In this document: piece by piece, positions 54,700 through 62,662 of the stretch
Layout of the letters: every line of letters starts with the position of its first letter
Numbering within the stretch: position 1 is the stretch's first letter
Source: Azospirillum doebereinerae
GTDB taxonomy: Bacteria > Pseudomonadota > Alphaproteobacteria > Azospirillales > Azospirillaceae
Length of the DNA stretch: 64,000 nucleotides
NCBI RefSeq assembly: GCF_003989665.1
Contig: NZ_RZIJ01000001.1
Span: 620,001-684,000 of the forward strand
Reading direction: 5' to 3'
Program-made: the position numbers and the translations under genes
The notes under the pieces: model-generated
What the model saw: the letters and a program-made list of their open reading frames with translations, nothing else
Database searches by the model: none
Told to the model about the DNA's origin: nothing

Positions 54700-54830
54700 C
54701 TCTCCTCTGGCACGCCGATTGCTCTTTGTCGCGATGCCGGCGGCGACGCGGTTGTGGCTTGTGCCCTCCGGCAAGTTTCCTCCCTAAACTCGGCCGACCG
54801 TGATTTCCCCTCGCGGCCGGCCCCTTATTC
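54700..54830 (+). ncRNA. Candidate small RNA or leader with CU-rich element (copy 2)
   Basis: GTTTCCTCCCTAAACTC at 54775-54791 is identical to 44108-44124. It is followed at once by an 11-bp GC hairpin (54792-54802 with 54812-54822, one mismatch, one G-U) and CCCCTTATTCC. Element plus terminator-like hairpin is the same layout as copy 1. It may be a second sRNA of one family, or the leader of the gene starting at 54854. Boundaries are approximate. Confidence 0.4.
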
Positions 54831-54853
54831 CGGCAGACGCGGGAGTTGCGGCG

Positions 54854-55183
54854 ATGGGCCAAGTGATCGTTCTGAAGCATGTCCGGTTGACCAAGACCTT
54901 TCAGGCCGTCGAGGCGGCCGCCCTGTCGCTGGACAGCGAATTGGACGGCCTGAGCGCGGCGGCGGCGGTCGGCCTGCCCGATTTCTCCGAGGAGACCGCC
55001 ATGCTGCGGACCTACGTCCGCACCCTGTCCGTGCTTCTCCAAACGATGACCCCCGACGAGATCGACGAGGCTGGCCTGACCGACCGGTACAGGCTGGCGG
55101 AGGAGGCGGTCGACCGCTGCGCCGCCAACCTCCAAAACCTCACCCGCCAATACGCTCCCTCCCCCTTCGCCAACATTGCCTGA
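54854..55183 (+). CDS. Unknown small helical protein
   Basis: 109-aa soluble protein of mainly helical composition ('KTFQAVEAAALSLDSELDGL', 'YRLAEEAVDRCAANLQNLTR'), no signal peptide or known motif. The ATG at 54854 has GGGAG 8 bases upstream; a GTG 18 codons earlier would start inside the hairpin of the sRNA-like element. Standing between two ABC operons, it shares with the 94-aa gene at 44730 a nearby CU-rich element, but their sequences are not alike. Confidence 0.65.
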   Translation: MGQVIVLKHVRLTKTFQAVEAAALSLDSELDGLSAAAAVGLPDFSEETAMLRTYVRTLSVLLQTMTPDEIDEAGLTDRYRLAEEAVDRCAANLQNLTRQYAPSPFANIA

Positions 55184-55322
55184 CCGAACCGGCACCGGAC
55201 AGGCCCTGTCCGGAATCGCACACGGTTCTCCGTCAACCATCCGGAAACATCTGGGCGGAATGGCGTCTTCCCGCCATTTCCACTACCGGCGCGCGTGGCA
55301 CGCGGCTTGCGGCTGAGGTCTC

Positions 55323-55398
55323 CGGATCGACACGGGCGTGACCCGCCGCCGATCCGTCCAGAGCGCCTTGCCGGCCGCCTCCGCGCGGCCGGCCCTTT
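55323..55398 (+). promoter_or_regulatory. Structured leader upstream of the second ABC operon
   Basis: The 345-bp gap 55184-55528 has no gene. It contains a 7-bp stem CGGATCG/CGATCCG (55323-55329, 55350-55356) with an inner CGGG/CCCG pair. A perfect 9-bp stem GCCGGCCGC/GCGGCCGGC (55370-55378, 55385-55393) follows, then CCTTTT. This is an anti-terminator/terminator-like arrangement about 130 bp before the operon. No known riboswitch consensus is recognised. Confidence 0.4.
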
Positions 55399-55528
55399 TG
55401 GCGCGGCGCCACGCCCCCGCGCACGGCACCCCCTTGGGACGAACACTCGACAGGCCGGTGCCTGTTGCGACAGAGTGCCGCTCCCGCCGGACCCGGCGGA
55501 ACGACACGAACGCGCGGCACAGGGTGCG

Positions 55529-56302
55529 ATGAGGCTTCTGGTTTCCGATCTGACCCACCGGTACGAGGATTTGACCGTACTGGACGGCATCGATCTGACG
55601 CTCGCCGAGGGCGAGGTCCTGGCGGTGATCGGCCCCAGCGGCTGCGGCAAGTCCACCCTTCTCGGCATCGCCGGCGGCATCGTCGCCCCCACGTCGGGGC
55701 GCGTGTCGGTGGAGGGGCCGCTTCCCGACGGCTGCCTGAACCCGATCACCTTCATCTTCCAGGATTTCGCCCTGCTGCCCTGGCGCAGCGTGGAGGACAA
55801 CGTCGCCCTGGTGCTGGAACACCACCCTCTGCCGACGGCGGAGCGGCGCGAGCGGATCGAGACCGGCCTGCGCCGCATGGGCCTGTGGGAGTTCCGCAAG
55901 GCGCTGCCCAAGCAGTTGTCCGGCGGCATGCGCCAGCGGGTCGGCATCGCCCGCGCGCTGGCGGTGCGCCCGGCGATGCTGCTGCTGGACGAGCCGCTGT
56001 CGGCGCTCGACGCCCAGACCCGCGAACTGCTGATGGACGATTTCCTCGACCTCTGGCGGCGCGAGAAGACAACGGCGCTCTACGTCACCCACAATCTGGA
56101 CGAGGCGCTGCGGCTGGCCGACCGGGTCGTGGTGCTGAGCCGCCGCCCCGGCCGCATCCGCGAGATCGTCACCGTCGAGGAGCCGCGCGACCGCCGGCAA
56201 GCCCCCTCCGCCCAGGCCCATCTGGCCGAGGTGCGCGAACGGCTGTGGCACCTGATGAAGGCCGAGGCCCAGATGGCCGACCGGGAGATCGCCCATGTCT
56301 GA
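55529..56302 (+). CDS. ABC transporter ATP-binding protein, NMT1/SsuB type
   Basis: 257-aa ATPase: Walker A GPSGCGKST (about 35-43), 'FIFQDFALLPWRSVEDNVAL', signature LSGGMRQR, Walker B LLLLDEPLSALDA, H-loop 'YVTHNLDEAL'. The ATG at 55529 has AGGG nearby. It overlaps the permease gene by 8 bp. Confidence 0.9.
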   Translation: MRLLVSDLTHRYEDLTVLDGIDLTLAEGEVLAVIGPSGCGKSTLLGIAGGIVAPTSGRVSVEGPLPDGCLNPITFIFQDFALLPWRSVEDNVALVLEHHPLPTAERRERIETGLRRMGLWEFRKALPKQLSGGMRQRVGIARALAVRPAMLLLDEPLSALDAQTRELLMDDFLDLWRREKTTALYVTHNLDEALRLADRVVVLSRRPGRIREIVTVEEPRDRRQAPSAQAHLAEVRERLWHLMKAEAQMADREIAHV

Positions 56303-57131
56303 GATCCTGCGTTCCGACGCTCTCCCCTCCGCCAGCCCGTCGTTGTCCGGCCCGCAGCCGGTGCGCTTCCGCGGCGGGGGCTTCACCGTGCGCCGCCACC
56401 CCTGGGCGGCGCTGGCCGCCTTCGCGGTGCTGATCGGGCTGTGGGAGGGGGCGAGCCGCATCGGGCTGGCCAGCCCGCTGTTCCTGCCGCCGCCGAGCGC
56501 GGTCGGCGCCGCGCTGTCGGTCATGGTCACCGACGGCTCGCTGTGGCTGAACCTGAAGGCGTCGCTGGGGCGCATCGCGGTCGGCTGGACGCTGGGCACG
56601 CTGGGCGGCATGCTGGTCGGCTTCGCCATGGGCATCGGGTCGCTGGCGCGCGCGGTCGGGGTGCCGCTGGTCTCGGCCTTCTTCCCGATCCCGAAGATCG
56701 CGTTGCTGCCGCTGTTCATCCTGTGGTTCGGCATCGGCGAGCCGTCGAAATTCGCCACCATCGGCTTCGGCGTCTTCTTCCCCACCGTGATCGCCACCTA
56801 CAGCGCCATCGATTCGGTGCCGCGCAACCTGATCCGCATGGCGCAGAGCTTCGGCCTGCCATGGCGGTCGATCCTGCGCTCCATCGTACTGCCGGGGGCG
56901 CTGCCGGGGATTCTCGCCGGCTTCCGCATCAGCTCCTCGATCGCCCTGATCCTGGTCGTCGCCGCCGAGATGATCGGGGCCGAATACGGCATCGGCGCCT
57001 TCGTGCTGATGGCCGGCAACCTGATGCAGACCGACACGCTGCTGGCCGGCGTGCTGGTGCTGTCGCTGATGGGGCTGACCATCGGCACGCTGCTGTCGCT
57101 GCTGGAACGGCGCCTGCTGAAATGGCGCTGA
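56295..57131 (+). CDS. ABC transporter permease, SsuC-like
   Basis: 278-aa permease with about six helices; 'FLPPPSAVGAALSVMV' near the start and EAA loop 'MAQSFGLPWRSILRSIVLPG' (about 181-200). Second gene of a complete importer operon. Confidence 0.9.
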   Translation: MSEILRSDALPSASPSLSGPQPVRFRGGGFTVRRHPWAALAAFAVLIGLWEGASRIGLASPLFLPPPSAVGAALSVMVTDGSLWLNLKASLGRIAVGWTLGTLGGMLVGFAMGIGSLARAVGVPLVSAFFPIPKIALLPLFILWFGIGEPSKFATIGFGVFFPTVIATYSAIDSVPRNLIRMAQSFGLPWRSILRSIVLPGALPGILAGFRISSSIALILVVAAEMIGAEYGIGAFVLMAGNLMQTDTLLAGVLVLSLMGLTIGTLLSLLERRLLKWR

Positions 57132-57171
57132 GTCCCTCAATCAACAAAACTCGCCAAGGGAGGACACCATC

Positions 57172-58191
57172 ATGAGCTTCACCACCTGGACCCGCCGCGC
57201 CGTGCTGGGCGGCTTGACCGCGACGCTGGCGGCGACCGCGCTGCCGGCGCTGGCGCAGACGCTGGAGAAGTCGTCGGTCGGCGTGCTGGCGCTGTCGTCC
57301 TCCGGCCCGATCTTCATCGCCAAGGCCAAGGGCTATTTCGCCAAGGAAGGGCTGGACGTCGAGCTGAAGATGTTCACCTCGGCCCAGCAGGTTCCGGTCG
57401 CGGTGGCGTCGGGCGACGTCGATTTCGGCGTCACCGGGCTGACGGCGGGCTTCTACAATCTGGCCGCCAAGGGCGCCGTCACTATCGTCGCCGCCCAGAG
57501 CCGCGACGAGCCGGGCTTCCCCTTGAGCGCCTACGTCGCGACCAACGCCGCCTACGAGGCCGGGCTGACCAAGCCGTCCGACCTGAAGGGCAAGCGCATC
57601 GCCATCACCACGGTGGGCTCGACCTTCCATTACATGATCGGCATCCTCGGCCAGAAATACGGCTTCACGGTCAAGGACGTGACCATGGTGCCGCTGCAGG
57701 ACGTGCCGAAGATGGTCTCCGCCTTCAAGGGCGGTCAGGTGGACGCCATCCTGGCGCCCTCCACCGTCTCGCGGCAGGTGGTGGCCGACGGCGCCGGCAA
57801 GATCGTCGGCTGGGCCGGCGACGAGACGCCCTGGCAGCTCGGCGCGCTGTTCACCGGCCCGAAGACCATCCAGCAGCGCCGCCCGGTGGTGGAGAAGTTC
57901 ATCCGCGCCTACAAGACCGCGCTCGCCGAATACCACGCGGCGTTCAACGCCAAGGATTCCTCGGGCGCCCTGGTGAAGGGGCCGGGCTACGACGAGCTGG
58001 TCGCCATCATTGCCGAGGCGACCAAGCAGAAGCCGGAGATCGTCACCGCCGGCCTGCCCTACGCCGACCCGCAGGCCAAGCTGCTGATCGACGACGTGGT
58101 GAACCAGGTGAAGTTCTGGCAGTCCGAAGGACAGGTGGACAAGACGCTGGAGCCCAAGTCGGTGATGGATCTGAGTTTCGTCGGGCAGTGA
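57172..58191 (+). CDS. ABC transporter substrate-binding protein, NMT1/SsuA-like
   Basis: 339-aa periplasmic protein. A twin-Arg signal (TRRAVLGGLTATLA, cleaved near ALAQ) is followed by an SsuA/THI5-like fold: 'GPIFIAKAKGYFAKEGLDVE' (about 44-63), 'VASGDVDFGVTGL', 'KRIAITTVGST'. GGGAGG lies 9 bases before the ATG. Likely substrates are organosulfur compounds, pyrimidines or related small organics; not decidable here. Completes the ATPase-permease-binding protein operon. Confidence 0.9.
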   Translation: MSFTTWTRRAVLGGLTATLAATALPALAQTLEKSSVGVLALSSSGPIFIAKAKGYFAKEGLDVELKMFTSAQQVPVAVASGDVDFGVTGLTAGFYNLAAKGAVTIVAAQSRDEPGFPLSAYVATNAAYEAGLTKPSDLKGKRIAITTVGSTFHYMIGILGQKYGFTVKDVTMVPLQDVPKMVSAFKGGQVDAILAPSTVSRQVVADGAGKIVGWAGDETPWQLGALFTGPKTIQQRRPVVEKFIRAYKTALAEYHAAFNAKDSSGALVKGPGYDELVAIIAEATKQKPEIVTAGLPYADPQAKLLIDDVVNQVKFWQSEGQVDKTLEPKSVMDLSFVGQ

Positions 58192-58197
58192 GAAACG

Positions 58198-58220
58198 CCC
58201 TCTCCCGCCCCGGAAGAGGG
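58198..58220. repeat. CCCTCT...AGAGGG palindrome
   Basis: A 23-base imperfect palindrome 6 bp past the binding-protein stop, almost the same as the perfect copy at 62505-62527. It may double as a convergent terminator stem. Confidence 0.6.
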
Positions 58221-58228
58221 AAACTCCA

Positions 58229-58549
58229 TCACGGCTTCCGCGCGCCCGGCGCGTAGACCTTCGGCTGGGCGAAGTTCAGGTGGTCGAGAAGCTCCTGGCT
58301 GACGCAGCCGTCCACCGGCAGCTTGGCCGCGCGCTGGTAGGAGCGGATCGCCGACTGGGTGCGCGATCCCATCTTCCCGTCCACGCCGCCGGCCTTGAAG
58401 CCGTGCTCGTTCAACGCCTCCTGGGTGCCGGATACGAAGGCCCGGAACATCTCCGGCGGCATGCCGTCCGACCCGCAGGCGGCGAAGGCCGGGGTGGCGG
58501 CCGAGGTGGCGGCGGTGACGAGAAGCGCGGCGCAGAGATAACGGATCAT
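58229..58549 (-). CDS. Secreted peptidoglycan-binding protein
   Basis: 106-aa periplasmic protein. The signal peptide is residues 1-23 (cleavage after AFA), then a PG_binding_1 fold: 'FVSGTQEALNEHGFKAGGVD' (about 38-57) and 'GKMGSRTQSAIRSYQRAAKL'. No enzymatic domain is attached. Two Cys (about 25 and 82) may form a disulfide. The ATG at 58549 is picked because it opens the signal peptide, with GGGAG 9 bases upstream. Confidence 0.82.
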   Translation of the reverse strand: MIRYLCAALLVTAATSAATPAFAACGSDGMPPEMFRAFVSGTQEALNEHGFKAGGVDGKMGSRTQSAIRSYQRAAKLPVDGCVSQELLDHLNFAQPKVYAPGARKP

Positions 58550-58595
58550 CCTGGAAAACTCCCGAGTCGCTGAGGTCATGCCCTGAAAACAGCGA

Positions 58596-58641
58596 CGCCC
58601 CCGATCCCATTCCCGAAAACGCGGAAACGGCATCGGGGGCG
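58596..58641 (-). terminator. prfB terminator
   Basis: A perfect 10-bp stem CGCCCCCGAT/ATCGGGGGCG (58596-58605 with 58632-58641) with a 26-base loop; the minus strand continues into TCGCTGTTTT. It lies 31 bp past the prfB stop. Confidence 0.6.
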
Positions 58642-58672
58642 CCACCATTGAACCGCCGTCAACGGGCCTCTA

Positions 58673-59798
58673 TCAGCCCGCGCTGTCCTCGTCGCTCTGC
58701 CCCTTGATGCGGGCGGCCAGCGCCGCCTCCAGGAAGGGATCGAGCGCGCCGTCGAGCACCGCCTGGCTCTGCGAGGTCTCCACGTCCGTCCGCAGATCCT
58801 TCACCATCTGGTAGGGGTGTAGGACGTAGGAGCGGATCTGGTGGCCCCAGCCGATGTCGGTCTTGGTCGCTTCCAGCGCGGCGGCGGCGTCCTCGCGGAT
58901 CTTCAACTCCCGCTCGTACAAGCGGGCGCGCAGCATGTCCCACGCCTTGGCGCGGTTCTTGTGCTGGGAGCGTTCCTGCTGGCAGCTCACCGCGATGTTC
59001 GTCGGCAAGTGGGTGATGCGCACCGCCGAGTCGGTCTTGTTGATGTGCTGCCCGCCGGCGCCCGACGCCCGGTAGGTGTCGATGCGGCAATCCTTCTCGT
59101 TGATCTCGATGTCGATCTTGTCGTCGATCACCGGAGACACCGAGACGGCCGAGAAGCTGGTCTGGCGCCGCGCCTGGCTGTCGAACGGGCTGATGCGCAC
59201 CAGACGGTGCACCCCGGCCTCGGTCTTCAGCCAGCCATAGGCGTTGTGGCCCTTGATCTGGATGGTCGCGGACTTGATGCCGGCCTCTTCGCCGGCGCTC
59301 TCCTCCAGCCATTCGGTCTTGAAGCCATGCTGCTCGGCCCAGCGCGTGTACATGCGCACCAGCATCAGCGCCCAATCCTGCGCCTCGGTGCCGCCGGCCC
59401 CGGCGTTCACCTCGACGTAGCAGTCGTTGGCGTCGGCCTCGCCCGACAGCAGGCTTTCGAGTTGGAGCTTGGCCGCCCGTTCGCGCAGCGCGTAGAGCTG
59501 GGCCTCGGCGTCGGCGACGACGGTGGCGTCGCCTTCCTCCTCGCCCATCTCGATCAGCTCAAGGCTATCGGCCAGATCGCGTTCCAGCGCGCGGTAGCCC
59601 GACACCGAGGTGTCGAGCTGCGTGCGCTCGCGCATGATGGTCTGCGCGCGGGTGGGGTCGTCCCAGAGCTTGGGATCCTCCGCGAGGTTGTTCAGTTCGT
59701 CGAGACGACGCAGCGCGTTATCCCAGTCAAAGATGCCTCCTCAGCAGCGCCAGCGATTCTCTGATCTCGCCAGCGGCCGCCTCGATCTCGGCCCGCAT
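58673..59798 (-). CDS. prfB: Peptide chain release factor 2 (programmed +1 frameshift)
   Basis: Releases peptides at UGA and UAA. It is made by a programmed frameshift. Translation starts at 59798 (GAGGAGG 7 bases upstream), reads 23 codons to CTT at 59732-59730, then meets in-frame TGA at 59729-59727. Skipping base 59729 continues as Asp-Trp-Asp to 58673, giving 374 aa. The internal AGGAGG (59741-59736) three bases before CTT TGA C is the known stimulator. The anticodon-like SPF lies in 'VRISPFDSQ' and the catalytic GGQ in '[11 protein letters not shown]' (about 250). Confidence 0.95.
59726..59741 (-). promoter_or_regulatory. RF2 programmed frameshift site
   Basis: On the minus strand AGGAGG, three bases, then CTT TGA C: the standard RF2 autoregulatory shift site. 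Low RF2 slows termination at UGA and favours the +1 shift, so RF2 controls its own level. Confidence 0.95.
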
Positions 59799-60078
59799 GG
59801 CGGTGCCTCCTCGTCAGCCTAGAGTTAAAAGGATGGTCGGCTGCATATGTAGCGGCTCGTTCCCCGGCTTGCACCCCCTTAATCCGCCCGTTTGCCCGAG
59901 CGGCTTAGACCGCGCGTCCTAACCGGTCCGAATCATCCGGTTTCGTCATTTCTGAGTACGACGCTTATCCGGCGCGACACCCCCACGGCGGCGGCGGGGA
60001 ATCTCACAATTGGAATTATGTTCGGGCCTGTCTTCTCCATTCTTGCGTGTCCTGAAACTCGATTTCGCGCGGTGCCCG

Positions 60079-61515
60079 ATGAGCTTCACCAGCCTCAATT
60101 TCCTGCTGTTCATCACCGTGTTCACCGCCGGCTTCATGGCGATGGCGCGGACGCGGGTGTTCACGCCCTTCCTGCTGATCGCCAGCTACGTCTTCTACGG
60201 CTACTGGGATTACCGGTTCTGCGGGCTGCTGGCCTTCGCCACGCTGGTCGATTTCTACTGCGGCATGAAGATCGCCGACGCCGACGACAAGCAGACCAAG
60301 AAATTCTATTTGTTCATCAGCCTCGGCATGAACTTGAGCATGCTGTTCTTTTTCAAATACTTCAATTTCTTCATCGACAGCGCCGAGGTGGCGCTGTCCT
60401 CGCTGGGGGTCGAGATCGGCCAGCGGACGCTGAACATCCTGCTGCCGGTCGGGATCTCCTTCTACACCTTCCAGAACCTCAGCTACGGCATCGACCTCTA
60501 CACCGGCGATCTGAAGCAGCCGGAACGGTCGCTGGTCCGTTACGCCACCTTCACCGCCTTCTTCCCGCAGCTCGTCGCCGGCCCCATCGTGCGGGCGCGC
60601 GACCTGCTGCCGCAAATCCAGTCCGGTCCGCGCGACATCCCGTTTCAGGAGCGGTTCGCCGGGCTTGAGAAGGTGGTCTGGGGCTATTTCCTGAAGATCG
60701 GTCTGGCCGACAACGCCGCAGCCGTGGTCGACGCCCGGTTCCACCAGCCGGAGTTCTACAACGCGTTGCAGCACGTGATGGGGCTGGTCTGCTTCTCGTT
60801 GCAGATCTACGGCGACTTCGCCGGCTATTCGCTGATCGCCATCGGGCTGGCGCAGATCTTCGGCTACACCATGTGCCAGAACTTCGCCCGGCCCTACTTC
60901 GCCACCGGCATGCGCGACTTCTGGCGGCGCTGGCACATCTCGCTGTCGACGTGGTTCCGCGACTACGTCTACGTCCCGATGGGCGGCAACCGCACGCGCT
61001 GGCTGCGCACCCGCAACATCGTCATCACCATGCTGATCTCCGGCCTGTGGCACGGCGCCAACTGGACCTTCCTGCTGTGGGGTGCCCTGCACGGCGCGCT
61101 GATGGTGACCGAGGACGCCCTGCGCTGGCTGGGGTCGAAGAGCCCGATCCGCCTGACCGGCCTGTCGCTCGCCGCCGGGCGGCTGATGATGGTGGGCATG
61201 GTCTTCGTCATCGTCACCCTGACCTGGCTGCCCTTCCGCGCCGACAACCTCCAGACCGTCTGGACCATTCTGGGCATCATCGGCGACGGCGACTTCACCC
61301 TGCCGCGCGGCATGCAGCAGGCAAGCTCCCTGGTCCGCGTCGCCATCATGGGGCTGATCGTGCTGGCGGTGGACGCGATGATCGAGAAGGGCGCCGGGAA
61401 ACGCTATGCCGGGACCAACGTGATCGCCCGGTCGATGGCCTGCTCCTTCCTGATCCTGACGATGCTGCTGTTCGGCAGCTTCGAGAACCACGCCTTCATC
61501 TACTTCCAATTCTGA
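60079..61515 (+). CDS. MBOAT-family O-acyltransferase (AlgI-like)
   Basis: 478-aa inner-membrane acyltransferase with about ten or more helices. 'LLPVGISFYTFQNLSYGIDL' (about 134-153), 'FWRRWHISLSTWFRDYVYVP' and the catalytic His325 in 'LWHGANWTFLLWG' are AlgI/PatA signatures. It moves acetyl groups across the membrane for polysaccharide or peptidoglycan O-acetylation. The ATG at 60079 is chosen by family start; an ATG 23 codons upstream is possible. Followed 31 bp later by its probable SGNH partner. Confidence 0.9.
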   Translation: MSFTSLNFLLFITVFTAGFMAMARTRVFTPFLLIASYVFYGYWDYRFCGLLAFATLVDFYCGMKIADADDKQTKKFYLFISLGMNLSMLFFFKYFNFFIDSAEVALSSLGVEIGQRTLNILLPVGISFYTFQNLSYGIDLYTGDLKQPERSLVRYATFTAFFPQLVAGPIVRARDLLPQIQSGPRDIPFQERFAGLEKVVWGYFLKIGLADNAAAVVDARFHQPEFYNALQHVMGLVCFSLQIYGDFAGYSLIAIGLAQIFGYTMCQNFARPYFATGMRDFWRRWHISLSTWFRDYVYVPMGGNRTRWLRTRNIVITMLISGLWHGANWTFLLWGALHGALMVTEDALRWLGSKSPIRLTGLSLAAGRLMMVGMVFVIVTLTWLPFRADNLQTVWTILGIIGDGDFTLPRGMQQASSLVRVAIMGLIVLAVDAMIEKGAGKRYAGTNVIARSMACSFLILTMLLFGSFENHAFIYFQF

Positions 61516-61546
61516 GCACGGCCATTTCAAGCACGGAGTTCGTCCG

Positions 61547-62497
61547 ATGATCCGCCTCTTGTCCTGCATCGCGTTGATCGTCGCCATGGTGGCGACCATG
61601 GACCGGGTCCTGGCCTCGGCGCTGGGCGACCTGCTGCTGCGGTCGGACGACCGCTTCATGGCGGTCTACCGCCCCGCCCCGCCCGACGAGCGGCCGGCGG
61701 ACGTGGTCGTGCTCGGCAATTCGCGCGCCGACAACCACTTCCCGACCGAGGCGGTGAGCGCCGTCGCCTGCGGCACGGCGATCAACCTGGGCATGGGGGG
61801 CGCGCCGACCACCGTGTCCGACGCGCTGTGGCAGGATTACGTGGAGCGCCACGGCGCGCCGCGCCTGCTGATCCTGGAACCGACCGGGGTGGTGGACGAC
61901 CCGCGCACGCTGGCCGACGTGCCCTTGCTCTCGCACTACTCGCCGCGCGTGGACGAGTTGGTCCGCAAGGTGGATCACGGCCAGTGGCTGTCCAACAAGG
62001 CCTTCCACCTGATGGCCTTCAACAGCAACCAGACGATCCGGCTGGCGGCGGGTCTGATCCGTCCGTCCGGCGACCGCACCCTGTCGGGCACCGTCCCGGC
62101 CCCGCTCCGCGCCCAGCTGGCGAACGCGCCGGAGGAGACGATGGTCGGCTTCCAGCTGAACTGGGAGGCGATGGACCGCATCGTCCAGAGCGCGCGGGCG
62201 CAGGGCACCAAGGTGGCGGTGGTGATCACGCCCTTCTATCCCGTCCACGCCGCCAAGCTGACCAACTACGACGCCTTCTTCGAGGACATGAAGCGCCGCC
62301 TGCCGGCCGACGTGGCCTTCATCGACGCCCGTCGCGGCGTGCAGAAGGAGGAGCTGTTCATGGACGCCCTGCACGTCAACGAGGACGGCGTGAAGGCGAT
62401 GTTCGCGGCGCTGGAACCGGACCTCCGCCCGCTCGGCGCCTGCCCGGTGGACGCCATCGCGTCGCTGTCCACCCCGGTGGAAACGAGCCAGCGCTGA
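61547..62497 (+). CDS. SGNH-hydrolase-like acetylation partner, membrane-anchored
   Basis: 316 aa. An uncleaved or cleaved N-terminal hydrophobic helix (about 3-25) leads to a periplasmic SGNH-type domain. 'VVVLGNSRADNHF' holds Ser59 and 'MDALHVNEDG' holds Asp273 and His276, the expected catalytic set. Proteins of this class (AlgJ/AlgX/PatB role) pass acetyl from the MBOAT enzyme to the polymer. The target polymer is not shown by the context. Confidence 0.8.
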   Translation: MIRLLSCIALIVAMVATMDRVLASALGDLLLRSDDRFMAVYRPAPPDERPADVVVLGNSRADNHFPTEAVSAVACGTAINLGMGGAPTTVSDALWQDYVERHGAPRLLILEPTGVVDDPRTLADVPLLSHYSPRVDELVRKVDHGQWLSNKAFHLMAFNSNQTIRLAAGLIRPSGDRTLSGTVPAPLRAQLANAPEETMVGFQLNWEAMDRIVQSARAQGTKVAVVITPFYPVHAAKLTNYDAFFEDMKRRLPADVAFIDARRGVQKEELFMDALHVNEDGVKAMFAALEPDLRPLGACPVDAIASLSTPVETSQR

Positions 62498-62504
62498 TTT
62501 GATG

Positions 62505-62652
62505 CCCTCTCCCGCCCCGGGAGAGGGAGGGGACCCATCGCAGATGGAGAGAGTGAGGCGCTAGCGGGCGTGGTTACTGAATCCTTGCCCCCATAGCCCC
62601 TCACCCTTCCCGCTTTCAGCGGGCCGCTTCCCTCTCCCGAGGCGGGAGAGGG
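62505..62652. repeat. REP/BIME-like palindromic element
   Basis: Two palindromes with identical 9-bp arms CCCTCTCCC/GGGAGAGGG (62505-62527 and 62630-62652) flank about 100 bp that include CCCGCT/AGCGGG (62609-62623). Located between convergent genes. Related single palindromes lie at 58198-58220 and, more loosely, 50806-50852. Confidence 0.75.
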
Positions 62653-62662
62653 AGTCTCTCGC

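Noticed and set aside
55184..55528. A known riboswitch (thiamine, xanthine/NMT1, cobalamin) upstream of the NMT1 operon
   Set aside because: No consensus elements could be recognised by eye; only generic stems are visible.
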